Shown here piece after piece: positions 1 to 6,495 of a stretch of DNA of 8,014 bases (the first letter of the stretch is position 1; each line of letters begins with the position of its first letter). Source of the stretch: Rhodococcus_D sp039923155. GTDB taxonomy: Bacteria > Actinomycetota > Actinomycetes > Mycobacteriales > Mycobacteriaceae. Under the pieces are notes generated by a model. It saw only the letters and a program-made list of their open reading frames with translations. It searched no databases and was not told the DNA's origin. Made by a program: the position numbers and the translations under genes. The stretch covers positions 1 to 8,014 of the forward strand of contig JBDTDI010000041.1 in assembly GCA_039923155.1 (NCBI GenBank), read 5' to 3'.

Positions 1-1258
<1,258 letters not shown>

Positions 1259-1267
1259 GGTGCGGAG

Positions 1268-1272
1268 CTCCT
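1268..1272 (-). promoter_or_regulatory. Ribosome binding site of tkt
   Basis: AGGAG on the minus strand, nine bases before the GTG at 1258-1256. It is the only good Shine-Dalgarno near the conserved N terminus and fixes the tkt start. Confidence 0.7.
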
Positions 1273-1295
1273 GACGTGGTCGTGGAACGGCCTCC

Positions 1296-1308
1296 GCCGG
1301 CAACCGGC
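1296..1308. repeat. Short hairpin in the presumed tkt leader
   Basis: GCCGG (1296-1300) and CCGGC (1304-1308) form a perfect five-base stem around the three-base loop CAA. It directly abuts the palindrome at 1308-1320, sharing one base. In GC-rich DNA a stem this short can arise by chance; only the closeness of the two repeats makes it worth noting. Confidence 0.35.
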
Positions 1309-1320
1309 CGCGTCACGCGG
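1308..1320. repeat. 13-base palindrome CCGCGTCACGCGG upstream of tkt
   Basis: Perfect six-base arms CCGCGT and ACGCGG separated by one base. It lies 50-62 bases upstream of the tkt GTG, between the candidate tkt promoter and the ribosome binding site. It could be an operator half-site pair for a dimeric regulator or an RNA hairpin in the tkt leader. I do not recognise it as a known regulator site. The repeat is directly seen; a function is inferred. Confidence 0.4.
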
Positions 1321-1388
1321 ACTGCTCTGCGGGGCGCGGGACGCCGACCTGCGGTGGCCCTGTGGTGGTGGTGCGTTGATCGGTACAG

Positions 1389-1417
1389 AGCCTAGTGCGG
1401 CGGTCCGCGACTGACGA
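1389..1417 (-). promoter_or_regulatory. Candidate tkt promoter
   Basis: On the minus strand TCGTCA (1417-1412) matches four of six bases of the -35 consensus and is followed after 17 bases by TAGGCT (1394-1389), which fits the actinobacterial TANNNT -10 pattern. Transcription would begin near 1382 and give a leader of about 124 bases containing both inverted repeats. Both hexamers are weak. Confidence 0.27.
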
Positions 1418-1449
1418 TGCCTGGTCGTGCCGCAGCGACGGGCGGCGTC

Positions 1450-1455
1450 TACTAT
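1450..1455 (+). promoter_or_regulatory. Candidate -10 box of ctaB
   Basis: TACTAT fits the TANNNT -10 pattern of actinobacterial housekeeping promoters. No convincing -35 lies 16-19 bases upstream. Transcription would begin near 1462, about 45 bases before the proposed GTG start of ctaB. If real, it rules out the farther upstream in-frame GTG at 1395. Confidence 0.33.
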
Positions 1456-1495
1456 CGGTTGTCGGAGCAGAGCTGGTGCAGGTCGGTGGCGGGCG

Positions 1496-1500
1496 AGGAG
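1496..1500 (+). promoter_or_regulatory. Ribosome binding site of ctaB
   Basis: AGGAG five bases before the GTG at 1506. It is the best Shine-Dalgarno near the start of the conserved UbiA-family sequence and decides the start over the in-frame GTG codons at 1395, 1503 and 1593. Confidence 0.5.
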
Positions 1501-1505
1501 TTGTG

Positions 1506-2477
1506 GTGCGGACAGCGGAGCAGCTCGGTCGGACTCCGGGCGGCGGCGCACGAGCGGCGCGGGGCTCTCTGTCGGAGCGCTCCGAAGGGTCGGTGCTCGG
1601 CTCCCGCATAGGGGCCTACGTGTCCTTGACCAAGCCGCGGGTGATCGAGCTGCTGCTGGTCACCACCATCCCCGCGATGCTGCTGGCCGAGCGCGGCACC
1701 GTCTCCCCGCTGCTGATCCTCACCACCCTGGTGGGCGGCTGGATGGCCGCGGCCAGCGCCAACACCCTCAACTGCGTGGCCGATGCCGACATCGACGCGG
1801 TGATGAAGCGCACTGCGAGTCGGCCGTTGGCACGCCACGCCGTCCCCACGCGCAACGCCCTGGTCTTCGGGGTCGCCCTGGGCGTCGGTTCCTTCGTCTG
1901 GTTGTGGTTCACCGCCAACCTGCTCTCCGGCGTGCTCGCCGTGGCCACCATCCTGTTCTACGTCTTCGTCTACACCCTCGTGCTCAAGCGTCGGACCACC
2001 CAGAACGTGGTGTGGGGCGGAGCGGCTGGATGCATGCCGGTGGTGATCGGGTGGTCGGCGGTCACCGGCACCGTGGGCTGGCCGGCGCTGGCCATGTTCG
2101 GGATCATCTTCTTCTGGACCCCGCCGCACACCTGGGCGCTGGCGATGCGGTTCGTCGACGACTACGCCCGAGCCGGAGTCCCGATGCTGCCGGTGGTGAA
2201 GACCCCGGTCGAGGTGACCCGGCGAATCCTGGCCTACGCCACGGTGATGGTGATCGTGAGCCTGAGCCTGTTGTTCGCGACCGGTTGGGTGTACGCGGCG
2301 GTGGCGGTCGGTGCGGGTGCGTGGTTCCTGGCCATGGCGCTGCGGCTGCACCGGGCCACCGCCGCCGGGTCCTCGACGAGCCCGCTGCGGCTGTTCCACC
2401 TGTCCAACACCTACCTGTCGCTGCTGTTCGTCGGGCTCGCCGTCGACTCGGTGCTGAGCCTGCCCGTCCTGCTCTGA
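1506..2477 (+). CDS. ctaB: Protoheme IX farnesyltransferase (heme O synthase)
   Basis: UbiA-superfamily membrane prenyltransferase. It transfers a farnesyl group from farnesyl diphosphate to the vinyl group of heme B, making heme O, the precursor of heme A for aa3-type cytochrome oxidase. Seen: LTKPRVIELLL at the first membrane helix, the first Asp-rich motif NCVADADID (Asn89, Asp93, Asp95, Asp97), the conserved stretch KRRTTQNVVWGGAAGC, FFWTPPHTWALAMRF, and the second Asp motif (Asp218, Asp219) followed by AGVPMLP at 223-229. The remainder is strongly hydrophobic, consistent with the family's usual nine helices. The start chosen gives 323 residues, slightly more than the usual 300-310; the Arg/Ser-rich first 35 residues are not conserved in the family. 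GTG at 1593 (294 residues) is the main alternative. ctaA, the next enzyme of the pathway, lies on the opposite strand. Confidence 0.95.
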   Translation: MRTAEQLGRTPGGGARAARGSLSERSEGSVLGSRIGAYVSLTKPRVIELLLVTTIPAMLLAERGTVSPLLILTTLVGGWMAAASANTLNCVADADIDAVMKRTASRPLARHAVPTRNALVFGVALGVGSFVWLWFTANLLSGVLAVATILFYVFVYTLVLKRRTTQNVVWGGAAGCMPVVIGWSAVTGTVGWPALAMFGIIFFWTPPHTWALAMRFVDDYARAGVPMLPVVKTPVEVTRRILAYATVMVIVSLSLLFATGWVYAAVAVGAGAWFLAMALRLHRATAAGSSTSPLRLFHLSNTYLSLLFVGLAVDSVLSLPVLL

Positions 2478-2510
2478 GCGCGTACCCCCGCCCGCACTCC
2501 TGCGTGCCCC

Positions 2511-2516
2511 TAGGGT
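2511..2516 (+). promoter_or_regulatory. -10 box of a probable leaderless promoter
   Basis: TAGGGT fits TANNNT and ends exactly seven bases before the ATG at 2524, so transcription would start on or next to the A of the start codon. This is the usual geometry of leaderless actinobacterial mRNAs. The AGGG inside the box could instead be a weak Shine-Dalgarno eight bases from the ATG, served by read-through from ctaB. No clear -35 is seen. Confidence 0.45.
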
Positions 2517-2523
2517 GTCGGGC

Positions 2524-2856
2524 ATGAGCGAGGACACCTCTGAGGTCACGTCGGAGACCACCGCACCCAAGCGCGCCGTGGCCGCCGTCGACCACTTCGT
2601 GGACGGTCACGGCGAGACCCGCGCCGTCGTGCAGGGGGTGGCCTTCGACCAGGTGCGGATAGTGCTCGTCGGTGCTGACGGTGCGCTGGGTGACGTCCTG
2701 GTCGGCGGCGCCGGAGTCGCCGCCGGGGTGGCCACCGCGGTGGTGGAGGCCTCCCGCGCCACGGCCGCCGAGTGGGACCGTGAGCTGGCGGCGTCGATCA
2801 CCTTGGGCCCCTCCTACCGGACCCGCATGGCCGCCGGCGGCGGGGGAGCGCTCTGA
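2524..2856 (+). CDS. Conserved-looking small protein of unknown function (110 aa)
   Basis: I do not recognise this family. The protein is 110 residues and soluble-looking, with no signal peptide or membrane helix. The first 15 residues are polar (MSEDTSEVTSETTAP). A compact alpha/beta-like part follows: DHFVDGHGETRAVVQGV, a hydrophobic strand VRIVLVG, a Gly/Ala/Val-rich middle and a helix ending in TAAEWDRELAASI. The C terminus is a basic YRTRM followed by a short Gly run. Codon bias (G or C in third position) matches its neighbours and the frame is open from an ATG with a promoter-like box. It begins 46 bases after ctaB. Its stop codon lies inside the ribosome binding region of the ATP-grasp gene, so the two are probably co-translated. 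A role beside that enzyme is inference only. Confidence 0.75.
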   Translation: MSEDTSEVTSETTAPKRAVAAVDHFVDGHGETRAVVQGVAFDQVRIVLVGADGALGDVLVGGAGVAAGVATAVVEASRATAAEWDRELAASITLGPSYRTRMAAGGGGAL

Positions 2857-2859
2857 GGG
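2855..2859 (+). promoter_or_regulatory. Ribosome binding site of the ATP-grasp gene, overlapping the upstream stop codon
   Basis: GAGGG, five bases before the GTG at 2865. It begins inside the TGA (2854-2856) of the small upstream gene. Ribosomes ending there would sit on the next start, which predicts translational coupling. No ATG or GTG precedes 2865 in frame nearby, so the site also supports that start. Confidence 0.55.
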
Positions 2860-2864
2860 CACGG

Positions 2865-3746
2865 GTGCTGCTCGCCTCCTGCACCGAGCTGCCCGACGGC
2901 GACGGTGACGACGCCGAGCTGCTGGCCGCGCTGCGCACCGCGGGGCTCGACGCGAGCTGGGCGCCGTGGGACCACATCGCCCCCGACGAGCAGGCGCTGG
3001 TGGTGCTCAGGGCCACCTGGGACTACACCCGTCGACACGCCGAGTTCCTGCGCTGGGCCCAGCAGGTGCCGCGCCTGGCCAACCCCGCGGCCGCGGTCCG
3101 CTTCAGCAGCGACAAGCGCTACCTGCTCGACCTGGCCGCCGACGGGGTCGCGGTGGTACCGACCACCGTGGTTCTGCCCGGCGCGACCGTGCCCCTGCCC
3201 ACCACCGGCCCGGTGCGGGAAGTGGTGGTCAAGCCGTCGATCGGTGCGGGCTCGGACGGCGCGGCGCGGTTCGTCGAGGCCCTGCAGGCGCGGGCGCACG
3301 TCGCCCAGCTGCACGCACAGGGTTCGGCGGTGCTGATCCAGCCGTTCGTGGCCAGCGTGGACACCGCGGGGGAGACGGCGATGGTCTTCCTCGCCGGGCG
3401 ACGGTCGCACGCGTTCCACAAGGCGGCGATGCTCGCCCCGGCGGGCGCACCGGGTGAGCGTGACCCCTCCGGGCTGTTCCTCATCGAGACGCTGCGTCCC
3501 CACGCACCGAGCGACGCCGAGTGGACGCTGGCCGGACACGCCCTCTCCGCCGCTGCGGCGCGCTGCGGGCTGGGACGCCACGACCTGCTGTACGCCCGGG
3601 TGGACACCCTGACCGGGCCGGCGGGACCCATGGTCCTCGAGGTGGAGCTGGTCGAGCCGAGCCTGGGGTGGCGACAGGTCCCGGGTCCTCAGCGCGCAGC
3701 GGCGCTGTCCGGTCTGGTCGAGGCCGTGCGCACGTTGGACGCCTGA
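2865..3746 (+). CDS. ATP-grasp ligase, RimK/glutathione-synthetase-like, substrate unknown
   Basis: Soluble 293-residue protein with the ATP-grasp architecture; the family activates a carboxylate as acyl phosphate and joins it to an amine or thiol. Seen: an N-terminal domain with a VLRATWDYTRRHAEFLRW stretch typical of uncharacterised RimK-like ligases; the ATP-binding lysine Lys123 in VVKPSIGAGSDG, whose Gly-rich loop (126-131) covers the phosphates; VLIQPFV, the inter-domain linker strand; GETAMVF and SHAFHK at 169-186; and the Mg-binding strand LEVELVEPSL with Glu259, Glu261 and Glu264. RimK has Glu-x-Asn where this protein has Glu-x-Glu, which I recall as common in this subfamily. The GTG start follows the small gene by eight bases. 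The last 58 bases overlap the end of convergent ctaA. No biosynthetic cluster surrounds it, so the product cannot be named. Confidence 0.88.
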   Translation: MLLASCTELPDGDGDDAELLAALRTAGLDASWAPWDHIAPDEQALVVLRATWDYTRRHAEFLRWAQQVPRLANPAAAVRFSSDKRYLLDLAADGVAVVPTTVVLPGATVPLPTTGPVREVVVKPSIGAGSDGAARFVEALQARAHVAQLHAQGSAVLIQPFVASVDTAGETAMVFLAGRRSHAFHKAAMLAPAGAPGERDPSGLFLIETLRPHAPSDAEWTLAGHALSAAAARCGLGRHDLLYARVDTLTGPAGPMVLEVELVEPSLGWRQVPGPQRAAALSGLVEAVRTLDA

Positions 3747-4669
3747 AGCGGCGCCCGGGTGTGCGCCCACACGGTCGCGGTCACCGCCGTCACCGTCGCC
3801 GCCCCCGCCACGTGCAGGCAGACCAGCAGCTCGGGCACGCCGCTGTAGTACTGCACGATGCCCACCACGCCCTGGGCCAGCGCCACCGCCACCACCGCCC
3901 AGGCCCACCGCACCAGCCTCGGTGGCGCACCCACCAGGCGAAGCGTGAACAGCAAGCCGGCGAGCAGGGCGAGGTAGGCCACCAGGAGGTCGCCGTGCAG
4001 CTGCACCAGGGCCGGGATGCTGAGCACCGACAACCGGGCCACGTCCACCGACCCGGCGTGCGGGCCGGCGGCGGTGACCAGGGTCCCGGCGACGAGCAGC
4101 GCCGCCAGCACCGCTGAGGTCAGCGCGAGCAGGGAGCGCACCGTGCCCGGCACGACCACCACCACGTCGGTGTCGTCGCGGCGGGACACCCCGACGTGCA
4201 GTTGCACGGCGAGCCACACCAGCGCCATCGACACCAGGAAGTGCGGGGCCACCATCCACCACTGCAGCCCGGTGAGCACGGTGAACCCACCGACCACGGC
4301 CTGCACCAGGGTGCCCAGCGGCAGCGCCCAGGCGTAGCGGCGCAGCTCGACGCGGCGTCGGGCCCGGTAGACCACCGCGACCGCAGCGATCGCGGCGAGC
4401 ACCACCACGTAGGTCAGCAGACGGTTGCCGAACTCCACCGCCTGGTGCCACGCAGGAACCTGGTTGCCGCCCACCGGCACCAGGCTGCCGGGGAAGCACT
4501 GCGGCCAGGTGGGGCACCCGAGACCGGAGCCGGTCACCCGGACCACGGCCCCGGTCACCGCGATCAACCCCTGGGTGAGGGCGGCGGTGAACGTGACCCG
4601 GCGCTGCGTGCGCACGCTGGGGTGCGGAAAACGGTCCAGCAGACCGGTGAGGACAGCAGTGACGACCAC
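3689..4669 (-). CDS. ctaA: Heme A synthase (COX15/CtaA family)
   Basis: Integral membrane monooxygenase that oxidises the C8 methyl group of heme O to a formyl group, giving heme A for aa3-type cytochrome oxidase. The 326-residue protein has about eight hydrophobic helices. Seen: VTGSGLGCPTWPQCFPG with the paired loop cysteines Cys52 and Cys58; HQAVEFGNR (His75, Glu79); His143 in APHFLVSMALVWL; His225 in VQLHGDLLVAYL; His286 in VCLHVAGAATV. The last three match heme-ligand histidines of helices 4, 6 and 8 in the family. The start is the GTG at 4669-4667, since it gives the usual N-terminal length and sits seven bases after a -10 box. A GTG at 4729 has no ribosome binding site. The gene lies 63 bases after the ABC permease. 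Its last 19 residues (308-326) are encoded opposite the end of the ATP-grasp gene and look like a polar, unconserved tail. Confidence 0.93.
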   Translation of the reverse strand: MVVTAVLTGLLDRFPHPSVRTQRRVTFTAALTQGLIAVTGAVVRVTGSGLGCPTWPQCFPGSLVPVGGNQVPAWHQAVEFGNRLLTYVVVLAAIAAVAVVYRARRRVELRRYAWALPLGTLVQAVVGGFTVLTGLQWWMVAPHFLVSMALVWLAVQLHVGVSRRDDTDVVVVVPGTVRSLLALTSAVLAALLVAGTLVTAAGPHAGSVDVARLSVLSIPALVQLHGDLLVAYLALLAGLLFTLRLVGAPPRLVRWAWAVVAVALAQGVVGIVQYYSGVPELLVCLHVAGAATVTAVTATVWAHTRAPLQASNVRTASTRPDSAAAR

Positions 4670-4675
4670 CCCACG

Positions 4676-4681
4676 ATGGTA
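4676..4681 (-). promoter_or_regulatory. -10 box of a probable leaderless ctaA promoter
   Basis: TACCAT on the minus strand is followed by six bases and then the GTG at 4669, so the predicted transcription start is the G of the start codon. No Shine-Dalgarno precedes this GTG. The -35 region is not recognisable, as is common for this promoter class. It would let ctaA be expressed apart from mptB and the ABC genes. Confidence 0.45.
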
Positions 4682-4732
4682 GGGGGAGCGGCCGGCGTGG
4701 GCGCAGCGTCGGTGGGTGAGGCCCGCCACGAA

Positions 4733-5524
4733 TCAGGTGAAGCGGAAGGTGCGCACGGCCAGCGCGGCGGCCGCCGCCCCCCACACCGCGAGGACCACCA
4801 GTCCCACTCCGTCCAGCCCACCGGTGAGCGCGGCCCGCAGCACCTCGGTGAGCGCCCCCGAGGGCAGCAGCTTGGCCACCACCTCGGCGCTGTCGGGCAG
4901 CCGGTCCAGGGGGACCACCACGCCACCCACCCCGAGCAGCACGAACCAGATGATGTTGGCCAGCGCCAGCACCACCTCGGCCTTCAGCGCACCACCGAGC
5001 AGCAGACCCAGGGCACCGAAGGCGAACGTCCCGAGCACGAGCCCGACGACCCCGAGCGCGAGACCGACCAGCTCCGGGCGCCAGCCCAGCGCCACCCCGA
5101 TCCCTCCGAGCACCACCGCCTGCAGCGCCACCACCACGAGCACGGCCGTGGTCTTGCCCGCCACCACGCCCCAGCGGGGCAGCGCGGTCGCCCCGAGCCG
5201 TTTCAGCGCCCCGTACCGACGGTCGAAGCCGACCGCGATCGCCTGCCCCGTGAACGCGGTGGACATCACCGCCAGCGCCATGATCCCGGGCACCACGGAG
5301 GCGACCCGCGGCGCCGGCAGGTCCACCAGGTTGATCTCGGTCAGCCCGACGAGCAGGGTGATCGGGATCAGCAGGGTGATCAACAGCTGCTCGCCGTTGC
5401 GCAGCAGCAGGGTGAGCTCCAGGCGGCTCTGGGCCAGCAGCATCGGCAGCGGCCGCGCGGGGCGGGGGGCCGGGGCGAAGGTGCCGGGAGGGAAGCGTGG
5501 GTTCTCCCGCCTGACGGTGCTCAC
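4733..5524 (-). CDS. ABC-2 type exporter permease
   Basis: Membrane partner of the ATPase encoded just upstream, 263 residues, the usual size for DrrB-like ABC-2 permeases. After a Pro/Arg-rich cytoplasmic N terminus (1-27) comes an amphipathic LLAQSRLELTLLLRNGEQLL and about six hydrophobic segments, with the conserved cytoplasmic stretch FDRRYGALKRLGATALPRW between helices 2 and 3 and a Pro-containing PLDRLPDSAEVVAKLLPSGALTEVLR loop before the last helix. The GTG start overlaps the ATPase stop in GTGA and has GGGAG eight bases upstream. The M. tuberculosis counterpart by position and size is Rv1457c, annotated only as an antibiotic-type transporter. Substrate unknown; the neighbouring mptB suggests an envelope glycolipid, while ctaA downstream leaves a heme-related role possible. 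Confidence 0.9.
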   Translation of the reverse strand: MSTVRRENPRFPPGTFAPAPRPARPLPMLLAQSRLELTLLLRNGEQLLITLLIPITLLVGLTEINLVDLPAPRVASVVPGIMALAVMSTAFTGQAIAVGFDRRYGALKRLGATALPRWGVVAGKTTAVLVVVALQAVVLGGIGVALGWRPELVGLALGVVGLVLGTFAFGALGLLLGGALKAEVVLALANIIWFVLLGVGGVVVPLDRLPDSAEVVAKLLPSGALTEVLRAALTGGLDGVGLVVLAVWGAAAAALAVRTFRFT

Positions 5525-6495
5525 GAGCGCATCTCCCGTCCGGTCAGCTCGAGGAACACGTCCTCCAGGCTGCGCTGAGCCACCCGCAGGTCGCGGGCGA
5601 GCACGTCGAGACGGGCGCACCAGGAGGTCACGGTGGCCAGCACCTGGGGGTTGATGACGCCGTCGACGAGGTAGGCGCCCGGCGCCGTCTCGCTCGCGGC
5701 GTACCCCTCGGGCAGGACCGCGCGCAGCAGCTCGGTGTCCAGACCTGCCGGGGCGGTGAACCGGAGCTGCTGCTCGGCCCCGGAGCGGGTCAGCTCGGCG
5801 GGGCTGCCCTGCGCCACCACGGCACCACCGTCGACGATGACGACCCGGTCCGCGAGCTGCTCCGCCTCCTCCATCAGGTGCGTCGTGAGCAGCACCGAGA
5901 CGCCGTCGGCGCGAAGGCGGTCCAACAGGTCCCAGACCAGCAGCCGGGCCTGGGCGTCCATCCCCGCGGTGGGTTCGTCGAGGAACACCAGCTCGGGGCG
6001 GTTGACCAGCGCGCAGGCCAGGGACAGCCGCTGCTGCTGGCCGCCGGAGAGTCGGCGATAGGGGGTGCGGTGCGCCTCGGTCAGGCCCAGGGTGTCGAGC
6101 AGCCAGTCGGGATCGAGCGGGTCTGCGGAGTACGCGGCCACCAGCCGGAGCATCTCCCCGGCCCGGGCCGCCGGGTAGGCGCCCCCGCCCTGCAGCATGA
6201 CGCCGATCCGCGGACGAAGCTGCGCCGCGTCGGCGACCGGGTCCAGGCCCAGGACCTCGACGGTGCCGGAGTCGGGGCGCAGGAAGCCCTCGCACATCTC
6301 GACGGTGGTCGTCTTGCCCGCCCCGTTCGGTCCGAGCAGGGCGAGCAGCGTGCCTGGCGCTAGGTCCAGGTCCAGCCCGGCGACGGCTCGGGTGGAGCCG
6401 AAGCTCTTGGTCACGTTCCTGAGCCTGACGGCCGACGGGGCGTTCCCACCGCTGTCCGGGCTGGCCGGGCCCAGGGCCGAGGCGGGTGTGCTCAC
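5521..6495 (-). CDS. ABC exporter ATP-binding protein (DrrA-like)
   Basis: Cytoplasmic ATPase of 324 residues that powers the permease encoded directly downstream. Seen: Walker A GPNGAGKTT (55-63, Lys61), Q-loop Gln102 in VMLQGGG, signature LSGGQQQR (149-156), Walker B LVFLDEP (169-175, Asp173 and Glu174), D-loop GMD (178-180) and switch His206 in TTHLMEEAEQ. All catalytic residues are present. Residues after about 230 form the C-terminal domain found in DrrA-type exporters and end in SLEDVFLELTGREMRS. The first 22 residues are a Ser/Pro/Ala-rich lead not shared by the family. The GTG start overlaps the mptB stop in GTGA. It has only a weak GGGG four bases upstream, so translation probably depends on coupling to mptB. 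A TANNNT box, TACCCT (6509-6504), ends eight bases before the start, but it lies within mptB coding sequence and may be chance. Confidence 0.95.
   Translation of the reverse strand: MSTPASALGPASPDSGGNAPSAVRLRNVTKSFGSTRAVAGLDLDLAPGTLLALLGPNGAGKTTTVEMCEGFLRPDSGTVEVLGLDPVADAAQLRPRIGVMLQGGGAYPAARAGEMLRLVAAYSADPLDPDWLLDTLGLTEAHRTPYRRLSGGQQQRLSLACALVNRPELVFLDEPTAGMDAQARLLVWDLLDRLRADGVSVLLTTHLMEEAEQLADRVVIVDGGAVVAQGSPAELTRSGAEQQLRFTAPAGLDTELLRAVLPEGYAASETAPGAYLVDGVINPQVLATVTSWCARLDVLARDLRVAQRSLEDVFLELTGREMRS
5533..5537 (-). promoter_or_regulatory. Ribosome binding site of the ABC permease, inside the ATPase gene
   Basis: GGGAG on the minus strand, eight bases before the GTG at 5524. It lies within the last codons of the ATPase gene and sets the permease start at the GTGA overlap rather than at the later Met28. 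Confidence 0.6.

Larger units (their letters stand above)
1259..1505. other. Divergent control region between tkt and ctaB
   Basis: A 247-base stretch without a supported gene. From left to right it holds the tkt ribosome binding site, two adjoining inverted repeats (1296-1320), a weak minus-strand promoter (1389-1417), a plus-strand -10 box (1450-1455) and the ctaB ribosome binding site (1496-1500). Open frames cross it but show no protein-like sequence. It must carry the promoters for both divergent genes. Confidence 0.7.

Noticed and set aside
1395..1505. Upstream GTG at 1395 as the ctaB start
   Set aside because: It adds 37 residues of non-conserved sequence, lacks a ribosome binding site and lies before the likely -10 box at 1450-1455.
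2478..2510. Terminator hairpin after ctaB
   Set aside because: Only a four-base stem (CGCA/TGCG) could be found and there is no T run, too weak to call in this base composition.
1452..2570. Long minus-strand open frame opposite ctaB
   Set aside because: The translation is rich in Gln, His, Gly and Arg with no motifs, the usual look of an antisense shadow, while CtaB on the other strand carries all its family motifs.
2524..3746. Graspetide (ATP-grasp RiPP) cluster, with the small protein as precursor
   Set aside because: The small protein looks folded and lacks the repeated Thr/Ser and Asp/Glu core expected near the C terminus of graspetide precursors. No protease, methyltransferase or dedicated exporter lies on this strand.
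4670..4729. GTG at 4729 as the ctaA start
   Set aside because: No ribosome binding site, a non-conserved 20-residue extension with a Cys/His/Arg mix, and a better start with leaderless promoter spacing at 4669.
2814..4784. Very long minus-strand open frame across the ATP-grasp gene and ctaA
   Set aside because: It runs out of frame with ctaA and antisense to the ATP-grasp gene, and is dominated by Gly, Arg and Ala. Two well-supported genes explain the same DNA.
4196..5578. Long plus-strand open frame opposite ctaA and the ABC permease
   Set aside because: Low-complexity Gln/His/Arg/Gly-rich translation, antisense to two good membrane-protein genes. The similar plus-strand frame at 6486-7907, opposite mptB, is rejected for the same reason.
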